Positions 1-10,238 of a stretch of 64,000 nucleotides of DNA are shown in pieces. Position numbers and translations under genes: made by a program. The notes below the pieces were generated by a model. That model was given only the letters and a program-made list of their open reading frames with translations, was not told the origin of the DNA and searched no databases. Every line of letters begins with the position of its first letter. The first letter of the stretch is position 1. Source of the stretch: Galdieria partita (lineage: Eukaryota; Rhodophyta; Bangiophyceae; Galdieriales; Galdieriaceae); the NCBI GenBank assembly GCA_025991245.1, contig BQMJ01000009.1, positions 186,001-250,000 of the forward strand, read 5' to 3'.

Positions 1-1713
1 GTGGAACCACTTTTTGTCGATGTTACTTGGGGTGCAGGTGGCTCAACCTCTGAATTGACTTTAGAAATTAGTGGTAACATTCAGCGATATTTTGGGTTGG
101 ATGTTTGCATGCACCTTACCTGCACAAATATGCCAGCTGGAAAAGTGGATGACGCACTCAATGCTGCAAAAGAAAGAGGAATAAGAAATATAGTTGCCTT
201 ACGAGGGGATCCTCCGAAAGGAGAGGAATGGCATAGTATCGAAGGAGGGTTTGAACACGCTGTGGACCTTGTTAGACATATACGTAAGAGTTTTGGAGAG
301 CACTTTAGTATATGTGTTGCTGGATATCCAGAAGGTCACCCTGCTGGATTACTTGAAGGCAACCTGACCTACGAGCAGGAATTACACTACTTGAAAGAGA
401 AAGTGGAAGCAGGAGGTAACTTTATTATCACACAGATGTTCTATGACACAGATAGGTTTCTTCAGTTTGTTAAAGACTGCCGTAGTATTGGCATTGATGT
501 TCCTATTATTCCTGGAATATTACCTATTCAGAACTACAATGGTTTTGAAAGAATGACCAAATTCTGTAAGACTCATGTACCAGACGAAGTTTTGAAAGCG
601 TTACAGCCTATCAAAGATGATGATGCAGCTGTAAAGGAGTTTGGTATTAGACTGGGAATAGACATGTGTCGAAGGATATTGCATAGTGGTCTTGTACCTG
701 GTATTCACTTTTATACGTTGAACCTTGAAAAGGCTGTTATGTCGATTATTGAAGGTCTAGATATGATTCCTAAAAATCAATCCATTCGCTCCTTGCCATG
801 GAGACCTGCTACTATTGATCGTCGCAGGCATGAGGACGTTAGACCAATCTTTTGGTCCAATCGTCCAAAGTCGTATATTTCAAGAACAGAAGGTTGGGAC
901 GAGTTTCCAAACGGTCGCTGGGGTGACAATCGCTCTCCTGCTTTTGGAGAACTAACGGAACACCATCTACTGGGAAGTGGTGGTTTTCGTTCCAAAGAAG
1001 AGAAGGAAGCTCTGCACAAGGCCTATGGAGAGTTGAACAATTTTTCTGATGTTTCCAATGTATTTCTTCGATACTTGAGTGGTGAAGTAAGTCGATTGTT
1101 ATGGAGTGAATCAGATGGTTTAGCAAAGGAAACTATGGTTATCATGGAACCGCTTAAGTGGTTGAACAAGCACGGATTATTTACCATCAATTCACAACCA
1201 CGAGTCAATGGAGTTCCTTCTAGCGACGTTGTATTTGGATGGGGAGGCCCAGGAGGTTATGTTTATCAGAAAGCATATATTGAGTTCTTCGCAAAGAGAG
1301 AGGTAGTTGAAGCTCTGTTAGAAGCTTCCAAGTCTTATCCTTTGATTACAATATTCGCTGTTAGTTCAAAAGATAGCGAATTATTAACCAATGCCAAAAA
1401 TTTGTCCAGTGCGAACGCCGTGACGTGGGGTGTGTTTCCTGACAGAGAAATCATTCAACCAACTGTAGTTGATCCTTACAGTTTTTTGGTATGGAAACAA
1501 GAAGCATTTTCAATATGGACAGAATTATGGGGTAGACTTTATGAGAAAGATTCCAAAAGTCAGCAAATTTTACGTCATATTCATGACAACTTCCTGTTGG
1601 TAAATGTAGTCGACAATGACTACGTTGCAGGAGATATCTTCCGTTTATTTGACGATGTTGTTCCAAAGTATAGCCTTCATGATGGTGAACTATTAGCGAA
1701 TCATGTTTCTTAA
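1..1713 (+). CDS. MTHFR: Methylenetetrahydrofolate reductase, 3' part
   Basis: Reduces 5,10-methylene-THF to 5-methyl-THF with FAD and NAD(P)H, feeding methionine synthesis. The frame is open from base 1, so the start lies outside the window; roughly the first 40-60 residues of a eukaryotic enzyme are missing. The visible 570 codons hold the TIM-barrel catalytic domain (about residues 1-260; motifs FVDVTWGAGGS, ALRGDPP, ITQMFYD) followed by the eukaryote-type C-terminal regulatory domain (about 280-560), which bacterial MetF lacks. No intron is needed in the visible part. The first codon, GTG, is simply an internal Val. The stop TAA at 1711-1713 faces the 3' end of AP-3 beta, leaving 146 bp between the convergent stops. 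Identity is very secure from length and motifs. Confidence 0.95.
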   Translation: MEPLFVDVTWGAGGSTSELTLEISGNIQRYFGLDVCMHLTCTNMPAGKVDDALNAAKERGIRNIVALRGDPPKGEEWHSIEGGFEHAVDLVRHIRKSFGEHFSICVAGYPEGHPAGLLEGNLTYEQELHYLKEKVEAGGNFIITQMFYDTDRFLQFVKDCRSIGIDVPIIPGILPIQNYNGFERMTKFCKTHVPDEVLKALQPIKDDDAAVKEFGIRLGIDMCRRILHSGLVPGIHFYTLNLEKAVMSIIEGLDMIPKNQSIRSLPWRPATIDRRRHEDVRPIFWSNRPKSYISRTEGWDEFPNGRWGDNRSPAFGELTEHHLLGSGGFRSKEEKEALHKAYGELNNFSDVSNVFLRYLSGEVSRLLWSESDGLAKETMVIMEPLKWLNKHGLFTINSQPRVNGVPSSDVVFGWGGPGGYVYQKAYIEFFAKREVVEALLEASKSYPLITIFAVSSKDSELLTNAKNLSSANAVTWGVFPDREIIQPTVVDPYSFLVWKQEAFSIWTELWGRLYEKDSKSQQILRHIHDNFLLVNVVDNDYVAGDIFRLFDDVVPKYSLHDGELLANHVS

Positions 1714-1859
1714 CTATGTTGTTTGTGATAATGAAAATATGATTGTTTGTCTTGGAGAAAGTCAACTTCCTATTTGACCCCGATTGTATCCTTGAGTCTA
1801 ATACTTCATTTCATTCCCCACATTTCAGCAACTTTTGCATACAAATCCTCTACTAACTG

Positions 1860-4800
1860 TCAATCCAACTGAAATCCACTGGCAGCATTGTCTATTTGGC
1901 GCTTCAAAAATTGTAGTAGATTGGAGCCAATGACAATATCTTCACTATTGAGCAACAGAAAGATACCTTTCTTCCATTCTGAAGCTTTCCATGATAAACT
2001 TATCAGAACCAGTTTCTCATTTCCACGTATACGAGCACTATAATGTAAACTGCTTTCTCCAACTTTACTTTCTTGCCTTGCATGGGTTACTTGAGCAACA
2101 TTAGTTGTGGAAATGATGGTCGAATGAAAAAATTCCTCCAATGCTCTTTCATCTTCCAAGGACATTACCTTTGTTCCTTGGATATTAATGCGAGATTCCA
2201 TTTGCAACATTCCACTCATAACATTTCTTCTTTTCTCAAACTCTGAGATGTTCAAAACCTCAGGTCGTAAAATTTCTCCCACAGTAAATCGGAAAGTTAC
2301 AGGGAACTTGCCTAAACTACATTCCAATTCCAAGGGTAACTAATGATTACTCATCAGTATAGTAACGCACGATCAATAAAACTTGACAGACCTGTTCTGG
2401 ACGCCCCTTGAACTTGACATGAAGAGCGAGCTCCTTCAATTCATTCTCTTTCAAAGCAAAGGCTTCTTCTGAGGCTAATAACTCCGGTTTTTGCTCTTCC
2501 ATTTCTCCTTCTTCATTATTCGGATATGGCAACAACTGAATATTCGAGACTTGGAATGAATTCGTGTTCTTCATCAGCAGACAAACGATTCCAACATCCA
2601 ATCCGTAAACTGATGCATGTTTTGAAACATAATAGTCTATTTCAATACCTCCACAATTCCAACCATTTACTAGCCTTTTCCAGTATTTCTTGGTCTTTGT
2701 GAGCAACGTTTCTTTGGAAGCTGGCCACATTGTATTCAGCTCGGAAACCAGATCAACTTGGCTTCCCTTGAACTCATCATTTTTCTTTTTCGCAAACTCT
2801 TCGGAAACCAAGGACTGATCGTCCCATATTTCAAGAAGACTCTGATTACTTCCTGATACAGTATCTGTCGATGGTTTGCTTGATTCCGTCTTCATCATAG
2901 TATTAGTTCTTTCCTTGGACAAGTTATGTTCCTCGTCACTAGTATAGCTCGAGCCACTTATGGACTCTGGAGTAACTGGTGATCTCTCACTTTCTTCGTC
3001 CTCTGAACTGATAACTTGTTCCTCCGATGAATATTCCTCCGAACCGGACGAGCTTTCGGACCCGTAAAACCTTTCAACATTCTGTGAATTACTCTCTAAA
3101 GCATATTCTGGACGTGACGCTGTTGGCTTCTTCTGATGCAAATCCTCTATTCGAAGTTCCTTACATTTTGATACAACTGACCAGTTTGGTAACGAGATAT
3201 CGCTTACAACTTTGCCGTCAAAAATGTGCGAAAAAGAACCTAAAATAGGACCATTTTCTCTCCATTCCTTCTTCGCAATAAAAAGTGACTCTTCGTGTCT
3301 TAACAGTGAAGAGGCCGGCTTTTTCATCGATACTATATTGCTTGTCATTTTATACAATGTTGAGTTTTCTTCATTCAGCATTAAAATTTCAAATAAACGG
3401 GCTTCGTCCCTAACATCATAATCCGAGTCATACTTCGCAATTTTGACTATATAACTCAACAGTTGTTTACAAAAGTCATGAAATTCTGTACTCATCGCCA
3501 TAACATTTTCTTCATTAATTTCCTTTTGTTGCTCTCTTATTCTTTCAGAACTAGAAGCCAATAACTTGGCTCCAAGATTCATCGTCTGTAGTTTTACTTC
3601 ATTCGACTCATTAACAAATTGAGTGCAGAAAATTCGAAATAATTCAATGGGCATCTTAAAAGGCAATAGATCTCGATATTCGCCAACCAACCAAATAATA
3701 TGTGCCTTGGCTGTTGAAGCCATAACATTATTTTCCATCAAGTGACAGCATAAATAACTAACTATCCGAGAATGCTCCGTAGGTTGTATTTGAATAAGAT
3801 GACGCAACACACTCATTGCTGTAGAAACCACGGTATTCGAAGTAGAATGTGTAGCCACTTTGGATAATACTTCAACACACAGGAAACTCCATGAGGAGTT
3901 TCGTTCTCCAACAATTCCAACAATTTCTGTAACTGAATGAGCAATTGCATTTTCTTCTCTTTGTAAATAGTATCGTAACTCCACCATCAAACTTGCTATA
4001 TACGGTTCCAAAAATTCGACCGAGCCTTTTAAAACAATAGCTTTGATGATACGAAGTTTCCATTCTCGAATATGATGTGGGTCTCTTTCGGAGAGAAAGA
4101 AACAAGATAAATATGGAAGGAAACTGTTGGGTTCGATGGTTGCAATGACAAATATATACTGAAGCACAACAAATTGGATGTCACAGGAAAAATTCAGTAA
4201 TCTGACCAAAGGCTCAATTGCTTTCTCTAAGAACATCTCACAAGGGGCCAAATGAAAAAATAATGAAACTGCAGATAAAACTACTGCAGAATTTCGTGAT
4301 AAAAAGAGATATTCAGACTCTTTCAGCAGAAGAAGCAGATCCTCGTCAACTGAGTCTTCATTTTCATCTTTTGAGGAGAACAACTTCTCTATCGGTTGTT
4401 TGTCCAGCTTTTCTTTAGACTGGGGATCTCCATTCTCATTCACCTTGTTATGGAAATTTGTGGGTTTTGGAAAGTGCTCTCTAGCGTAAAGCATAAGTAT
4501 TTGTAGACATGAAATTTGCGACCATTCATCCATGTCTATAAGTAGTCGACACAACTTCCTAAAGTGCTGATGTAATAATTCATATCGCAGGGGAAATATC
4601 TCTCGCCAAACCAATGCTGCCGCTCCAATCACAGTAGTCGAACGATCATTCATAAGTATTTCAAACGAGCTCTGCAAATCATCTCCTACTGAAGAATCCA
4701 TTTCATATGCCTTTAGGAAAACTTAAAAGATAGAATCGTCCAAGTGAAAGATAAGAACTGTTATATACCTTTATCATAGCAAAGGCCGAAGCCCTTCGTA

Positions 4801-5242
4801 CATAGGAAGAGGAATCCTTTACACACTTCTTGATGGCCCAAATTATAACTTGAAGAATGGTTTGAACTCTTATAGATGATAAGACTCGAAGAGCGAGAGC
4901 TCGAATGCTCTGATTAGAGTCCGTCAAGTCCTTTTGAAACGCGTTGACAGAAAGCAACGCCAAATCTGGATTTGAGTCTGCATAGTGCTCAAGATAAAGA
5001 TAAACGAGTTTCTTCAATTCAACCGAAGAAGTTGCCACATTTTTCACTACGTCTGGGAAAAACAAGGAAGCGTCCTTTCCCAGTGAAATAAGGGCGACAA
5101 TACGTTTCATAGCTTCCAACTTGTCTCTTACACTTGAACTGTCCAGCTGACGCCGAATTTCTTCTGAGCGAACCATTCCACTCTCAAAATATTGAGCGTC
5201 GCTGAAAGCACTTGAGAAGCTATTGACACTACTATTTGCCAT
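1860..5242 (-). CDS. AP3B: AP-3 adaptor complex subunit beta
   Basis: Large subunit of the AP-3 coat that sorts cargo to lysosome- or vacuole-like compartments. Three exons join in phase: 5242-4770/4769, 4710-2392 and 2339-1860, with introns 4768-4711 (58 nt, GTATAT..AAAG) and 2391-2340 (52 nt, GTCTGT..TTAG). The product is about 1090 aa, the usual length for AP-3 beta. The N-terminal HEAT/ARM trunk (about residues 1-600, with VRRASAFAMIK early on) is followed by a strongly acidic, Ser-rich hinge (about 705-765, encoded near 2930-3075), which is diagnostic of AP-3 rather than AP-1/2 beta, and a C-terminal ear region. ATG at 5242 is the first in frame and is preceded by an AT-rich promoter gap shared with a divergent gene. 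Confidence 0.9.
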
Positions 5243-5896
5243 TCGACAAAAGATTGGTCTTTGAAGAAGTTTGCGATTCCAGAGAACAAAGTTGTCTTTA
5301 AGCTATTGGACATGCTCGCTAACTTGATAGCTTATTGGTAGCCTTTAAACTAAAATATTTTGGTATATAAAGTAGTTCAGAATAATATCCTTTCAAATTT
5401 CTATTTGGTATATATAAAAGCTTCCAGAGTCCTCAAGGTTTTCTTTAAAACAGCAAAGTGTGTCAACTTTTTTTGAGATATCTATTCTAAAAAATGTCGA
5501 GAAACGTTCATCATATAAGAATTATTCTATGAAAACTAAAGCTTCATGACATTGAACTTGTTACCAAACTGACTATAAAGAGCCATTTATATGCAACAAA
5601 AGTCTACATTCATTCAAACCATTTCCATGGCCATACCTGAACCATACTTCATAAGACAGTTGAACTAAATCTTGAGAATTAACTGCACTAGTCGTGTTTT
5701 CATGTATTTCCGTTTCATTTTCCAAAAGAAGAATTTTGCCAAGTTAATTACTGAAGAGCCACTGTTGCCATTGGAAAGAAAGATAGAAGTAAAGGTCTCA
5801 ACACAATTCGAGTCTAAAGTTCTCAAAAAAGCGACTAGGAAGCCATCACAAGAACTCTGCATTACCAATAGCTAGCTGGAAATCAAGGTGTTAGTT
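5243..5896. other. Intergenic gap, divergent promoters
   Basis: This stretch separates the starts of AP-3 beta (minus) and the RPC7-like gene (plus). It is AT-rich and contains a TATATAA-like run near 5365-5420. One 57-codon plus-strand frame (ATG near 5704 to TAG 5873-5875) lies directly before the RPC7-like gene and in the same frame as it, separated by that single stop codon. I cannot tell whether it is an upstream ORF or chance. Confidence 0.5.
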
Positions 5897-6559
5897 ATGA
5901 ACCGAGGACGTCGCCGAAGGAGTTTTCAAAGAACAGCAAGTCCAATAAGGCGCACCATACAGGAATTGGATCAACAAATAGCAAGCAAAGATAAAAGTTT
6001 CCAAGGATCGGAACTATTTCCGCCCATTGAAGAAAGCAAGTTCCCTAAAGCGGTCCGACCGAAGGGAAGCGAAACATCACCTCATAGCGAGACATATGCT
6101 GTACAACTCTTTCGAAACTTGAGAAAAACTTTACTTATGTCACCTTTGTACTGTAATTGTTTTCATCAAAAGTTGTACACACACGAGATATATACTTATA
6201 GCGACTTGATGATACATACAACTCAAAAAACGAAACCAAAACTATTCGAAGACTCTACCTGGCTGAGAACCAAGTCGCTTCCCAATTTCCTTCTTCCAAG
6301 TCAAAAGAATAACACAACTAGTATTAGTTCAAAGAGAAGAAGGCTGATGTCTTCAACCAATATCTTGGAAAATCTTCCTCTGGAAACTGAGGTCAAAGAA
6401 ACGCAGCCACGTTCCGAAAATAAGGGAGAGGGTTTCTTTTCGGAAGAAGAACAGGACTCTGAGTTTGAAGAAGATGATGACTATGCACAAGGGGAAGCAT
6501 TTGACGATGACGATGAATACGAAACTGCAGAACACAGTGACAGTGAACCTGTTCTATAG
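5897..6559 (+). CDS. RNA polymerase III subunit RPC7/Rpc31-like
   Basis: Probably the RPC7 (yeast Rpc31) member of the RPC3-6-7 subcomplex that helps Pol III initiate. ATG 5897 is chosen because the product then begins MNRGRRRR, like the basic Gly/Arg start of RPC7 proteins. A Pro-rich LFPPI segment (about residue 40) is followed by a conserved-looking helix region with LRKTLLMSPLY and a later YSDL (about residues 70-105), matching the family pattern of a helix, a short SPxY element and YSD. The last 45 residues are almost entirely Asp/Glu, the hallmark acidic tail. Length is 220 aa, close to human POLR3G. Single exon. The middle region is divergent, so the call rests on the combination of a basic start, core pattern and acidic tail. 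Confidence 0.62.
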   Translation: MNRGRRRRSFQRTASPIRRTIQELDQQIASKDKSFQGSELFPPIEESKFPKAVRPKGSETSPHSETYAVQLFRNLRKTLLMSPLYCNCFHQKLYTHEIYTYSDLMIHTTQKTKPKLFEDSTWLRTKSLPNFLLPSQKNNTTSISSKRRRLMSSTNILENLPLETEVKETQPRSENKGEGFFSEEEQDSEFEEDDDYAQGEAFDDDDEYETAEHSDSEPVL

Positions 6560-6594
6560 ATTCTAGCAAGGATTACTGTCTTATGTGCAGTTTC

Positions 6595-7164
6595 TCAGTT
6601 GGAGCCTTCTGTTATTTTGTCTCTTGAGGTTTCGATGTCCTCACTTGAAGCTTCTTCTGCATTCGTCTGCCTCTTTTCGACTGGAATAGTGGTGCATTGG
6701 TTTTTCACGTACTGAAGTACTTTCGAGGTCGTCCAATGGATAGCTTTTACGAAGCTTATTCGGATATAAGATAATATACGATCAAGAGAGTTTTCGTACT
6801 TTGAAAACAGAGGTAACAGGTATTCGTTGTACATAATCTCAGCTCCTTGGAACTGTGGCATAATTAACCAAAGAATAAGAATAAGTTTGACTTCAGCATA
6901 AAGCGGCAGAACACTCAGAAGTGGTTCTGCTAGCCTTTCGGTGAGGACGAAACAGGAAAGAACCAACCAGTTTCTAGCCCATTCCCTTGTTTTCTTATCT
7001 TCATTATTTTTTAATGCTTTTAACGTACAATAAATAGGATATAAATATCCAAAGACACTACTAGATTTACTTTCAAAGAACGTCGTCAACCAACTGCTCA
7101 AACTTACCAACCCAACTTGGAAATTGTGTTGCCCATAAAAGTTGAAATGTTTGAACAATTCCAT
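6595..7164 (-). CDS. REEP/HVA22/Yop1 family ER-shaping protein
   Basis: Member of the TB2/DP1/HVA22 family, small membrane proteins that curve ER tubules. The 189-aa product has the family block at about residues 35-115: YPIYCTLKAL, then a Trp-rich hydrophobic hairpin (WARNWLVLSCFVLTERL), then PLYAEVKLILILWLIMP followed by QFQGAEIMYNEYLLP. The C-terminus is hydrophilic and acidic, as in many HVA22 proteins. Single exon. It converges with the RPC7-like gene (stop-to-stop 35 bp) and is divergent from the unknown gene starting at 7335. Start ATG 7164 gives a normal-length N-terminus. Confidence 0.88.
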   Translation of the reverse strand: MELFKHFNFYGQHNFQVGLVSLSSWLTTFFESKSSSVFGYLYPIYCTLKALKNNEDKKTREWARNWLVLSCFVLTERLAEPLLSVLPLYAEVKLILILWLIMPQFQGAEIMYNEYLLPLFSKYENSLDRILSYIRISFVKAIHWTTSKVLQYVKNQCTTIPVEKRQTNAEEASSEDIETSRDKITEGSN

Positions 7165-7334
7165 TTTGAATGTTCAAAACCCAACTTGTTTTCTAGTGTC
7201 TCTGTGAATAGTGGTTCGAAAACCATCGTCCTTCGACGTTTTGAAACAAACTCAGAACTCTATATAGCTGCTGTATACATTGCTTCAATAAGCTTTCCTC
7301 TTCTTTATAAAGGTTATTGAACATCATACGTAAG

Positions 7335-8027
7335 ATGAAGTTTGATAAATACTCCATTAGACCTTTGATGCAGGGCCTTTCGATATTTTTCTTCTTTAGG
7401 ATTAATCGTACGTTGCAACTTGGAAGTATCTATCATCGATTATTCTTATCTACCGATGATCATGAGAAAGAAAATTTCCATTGTTTAGCCAAAGGTGGAA
7501 TTCAAGAAACTTTTAGTGTTCTGAGTAATAATGCTAAATTGGAATCTGTCGAACTTGAATCTTGGAGTATTTTTCAATTAGCTACAAGGTAACTTGACTT
7601 TTCCTTCTACAATGCTGTAAAAGATTCATTTCAAATGAAAGATGTCATAAGTGACACAGACGGAAATACTAAAGTAAAAAGAAAGAGCATTTCCTCCTAT
7701 TTGATAAGATTGACTGGGTTGGAAACTTGCTAATGCCTTAATAGTATTCTTTGGTGGTATAGTTACATAATGAGCTAAATATACCTCTTGATTAGAGATG
7801 AAGTTCAAGAATTTATTTCAGATTCCTTAATAGTAGCAACGCCAATTGTATCGTGTTTACATAAGAAACAGTCCATGAACAATAAGAATAAGATTAACAG
7901 AGAAGTCTCATTCTTCCGACTAAAGGAATACTCTGACACTCCCTCTTTCAGTTGTTTATCACAGAAAATGCAGTTTCTTCACAAAGCTCGAAGAGTGCAG
8001 CAATCGTTTATGGGATTCGGATGTTGA
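7335..8027 (+). CDS. Unrecognised protein, probably three exons
   Basis: I do not recognise this protein. ATG 7335 opens an 84-codon exon ending at a good donor (7589, AG|GTAACT). A 63-nt intron to 7651 restores an open frame, and a second intron (GTTGGA near 7706 to TTAG near 7794) leads into a long last exon ending TGA 8025-8027. The joined product is about 190 aa with no transmembrane segment, an IRLTG/DEVQEF region at the second join and a basic C-terminus (HKARRVQQSF). The first join is convincing by phase; the second donor is weak. It is transcribed away from the REEP gene, 170 bp between starts, and sits 58 bp before the ZIP transporter start. Confidence 0.45.
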
Positions 8028-8085
8028 GTCACACATAATTTGGCATACTCCAAAGACTTTATACCGGTCACTTAACGGTAACCTT

Positions 8086-9210
8086 ATGAATACTTCGGGA
8101 GAGTATTCACTGCTTCTTCATCTTGGCGCAGTTCTGCTACTCTTTGTTTTTAGCTTACTAGGCATTTGTTTGCCTCTCCATCACCAAGTTGCCTCTGCGT
8201 TGTTTTGCTCTCCCAACATCTTACTGTTTGCTCGTGCCTTTGGAACTGGTATAGTTCTCGCAACTGGATTTGTTCACCTGTTGGGTCACGCATATGAACA
8301 CGTCAGTCTCGTTAATTTGCACGGTTTAACCTCAGGAATTGTAGGCCTGGCTGCTTTAGGTGGAGCTATATTTGTCCAGTTTATAGAATTTGTTGCTACT
8401 AGAGCCATTAAAGGCAAAAAGCTGGAAATTCATGAGAATTCTGTAGAAGAATCGAGACCCATACGGAAGCGCACCGATAACTATAATAATATTAGCGTCC
8501 AAGTGATTGAGTCAGATAATGGCAACAGAGCAAGCTATGATGTGTTTGAAGGACGAGTTCCTGCTGGTGAATCTTCCTTTTTGAGAAACTCTGGAGAAAG
8601 TATTTCGTCAACAGATAATTTGAGTTATTCACATGTGACAGATGTTTTTGAGCACTGTCATTCAAGAAGTAATCATAGTCATGCTGCATATGTTGATCAT
8701 GTCCTTGTACATTTTAGTCAGTTTTCCGACCGACATATTGTCATTATTATTCTAGAGTTCGGTATTGCGTTTCATTCCTTTATGATAGGAACTGGTTTGG
8801 GAGTCGTGGAAGATAAAGAATTTGCGGTCTTCTTTGTTACTTTATCTTTTCATCAGTTTTTTGAAGGGCTAGCTTTAGGTTCGGTTATTCTACAAGATTT
8901 GAATATTCTTTCATGGCGTTTTGTGATCATTTCTGCCACAATATTTAGTACAATGACTCCTTTAGGAACTCTGTTTGGTACTATCTTGGAAGGCTTAGGA
9001 GTTTCATTCTTTTCTAGCAGTTTATTCCGAGGTTTAGCCGATTCCATATCCGCAGGTGTTCTTATATATACAGGACTAGTAGAAATGCTCACATATCAGT
9101 TTACTTCGAGTTTGGAATTTCGAAGTGGTCACCTGTGCATTGTTCTCTTCGCCTATCTTTTTCTACTGTTTGGTGTGTCTGTCATAATGATAATTTCCTT
9201 GTATTCATAG
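8086..9210 (+). CDS. ZIP family metal (Zn/Fe) transporter
   Basis: Divalent-metal importer of the SLC39/ZIP family, moving Zn2+ or Fe2+ into the cytosol. The 374-aa single-exon product has about eight hydrophobic segments. The N-terminal three are followed by a long cytosolic loop (about residues 108-215) with His clusters (HCHSRSNHSHAA) as in plant IRT/ZIP proteins. The signature of the fourth and fifth membrane helices is present: HSFMIGTGLGV, then SFHQFFEGLALG, supplying the metal-binding His and Glu. FARAFGTGIVLATGFVHLL in helix two is also typical of the plant/fungal group. ATG 8086 gives a first helix of normal position. The exact metal cannot be read from sequence. Confidence 0.93.
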   Translation: MNTSGEYSLLLHLGAVLLLFVFSLLGICLPLHHQVASALFCSPNILLFARAFGTGIVLATGFVHLLGHAYEHVSLVNLHGLTSGIVGLAALGGAIFVQFIEFVATRAIKGKKLEIHENSVEESRPIRKRTDNYNNISVQVIESDNGNRASYDVFEGRVPAGESSFLRNSGESISSTDNLSYSHVTDVFEHCHSRSNHSHAAYVDHVLVHFSQFSDRHIVIIILEFGIAFHSFMIGTGLGVVEDKEFAVFFVTLSFHQFFEGLALGSVILQDLNILSWRFVIISATIFSTMTPLGTLFGTILEGLGVSFFSSSLFRGLADSISAGVLIYTGLVEMLTYQFTSSLEFRSGHLCIVLFAYLFLLFGVSVIMIISLYS

Positions 9211-9328
9211 AACTTATGAACTGTACACAAGAAATAGTTTTCGAATAAAGAATATTTTCTATACGCGTAACAACGTCCAAAGTCAATTCCACAACTTGAA
9301 TCATTTTGTTCTTAGCCAGTCCTTCATT

Positions 9329-9929
9329 ATGGAGGTGAATACTCACGACCGGCCTCTTGTTCTTGTCACAAGACAAGAGAGTTTTTCTGCAGCCCATAGG
9401 TTTGTCTTTGCCAAATTGTATTTGCTGTTCGAAGCACTAAGAATAATATAACACAGATTACATAGTTCGAAGTTAACGAAGGAGGAAAATTTGGAAATCT
9501 ATGGCAAGTGTAACAATGAACATTTTCATGGTCATAATGTTGGTAATTCTCTTCTGTTTGTGCTGCTTGTTTAATGTTGTTTATAGTATACTGTAAAAGT
9601 AACCATACGGGGTCCAGTACAACCTGAGACCGGTATGGTGGTGAATCTTAGTTCCTTAAAGGAAGCTATGAGAGAACTTGTTGTAGAGCCTTTTGATCAT
9701 AAGGTAATGTGTCTTTATTGCTCTTTTTCGTTGATAAGAATTAATTAGAGCTTAGAATTTGGATTTGGAGGTCTCTGAATTCTCAAAACTAGGTATACCT
9801 AGCACTATGGAGAATCTGGCTGTGGTCATATGGAAACGTCTATTCCATCGTTTCAAGCAATTGCTTTACGAAGTAGTGGTACAAGAAACTAACGGTCATT
9901 ATGCTAGTTATCGTGGTGAAGTGTATTGA
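9329..9929 (+). CDS. PTS: 6-pyruvoyl-tetrahydropterin synthase
   Basis: Converts 7,8-dihydroneopterin triphosphate to 6-pyruvoyl-tetrahydropterin, a step to tetrahydrobiopterin. Four exons join with every phase correct: 9329-9399, 9457-9538, 9587-9703 and 9756-9929 (introns 57, 48 and 52 nt), giving 147 aa, the normal family length. Seen in order: ESFSAAHR (first zinc His), YGKCNN with the catalytic Cys, HFHGHNY (the other zinc His residues), [17 protein letters not shown] (Asp/His of the catalytic triad) and [14 protein letters not shown], then an ET near the C-terminus that binds the pterin. No exon exceeds 60 codons, so the gene is easily missed by open-frame scans. It starts 118 bp after the ZIP gene. 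Confidence 0.93.
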
Positions 9930-10238
9930 GTTTTTTGGAAGGTATCAAGTCTAAGAAAACTATAGACAAGAACGTGAAGTTTCCATGATTTTGTATTTGT
10001 AGTATTGTGGTTAACTTTCGAAAATTGAAGATATAAAGTTTACTTTCAGATGGTGAAAACTCAACCACTTTCCATGGATTTCAACATTGGCCTTGTTAGA
10101 AACTTTCGAGACAACTTTGTGAATGCTTCAAGTGATTTCTAACATTGACAGGGGCAGTTTGAAACCATCACATCATATATACACATAGCAACGGCAGTTT
10201 TCAGTTTTTTTCCTTGTCGAAAACAATCTTCTGTAGCC
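9930..10238. other. Convergent 3' gap
   Basis: Lies between the stops of the pterin synthase (plus) and Sec5 (minus). I see AT-rich sequence without convincing coding frames or RNA motifs. Confidence 0.5.

Noticed and set aside
7211-7225. GGTTCGAAAACC resembling a tRNA B box
   Set aside because: Spacing is one base too long, and no A box, stem pairing or CCA-side stem could be found around it.
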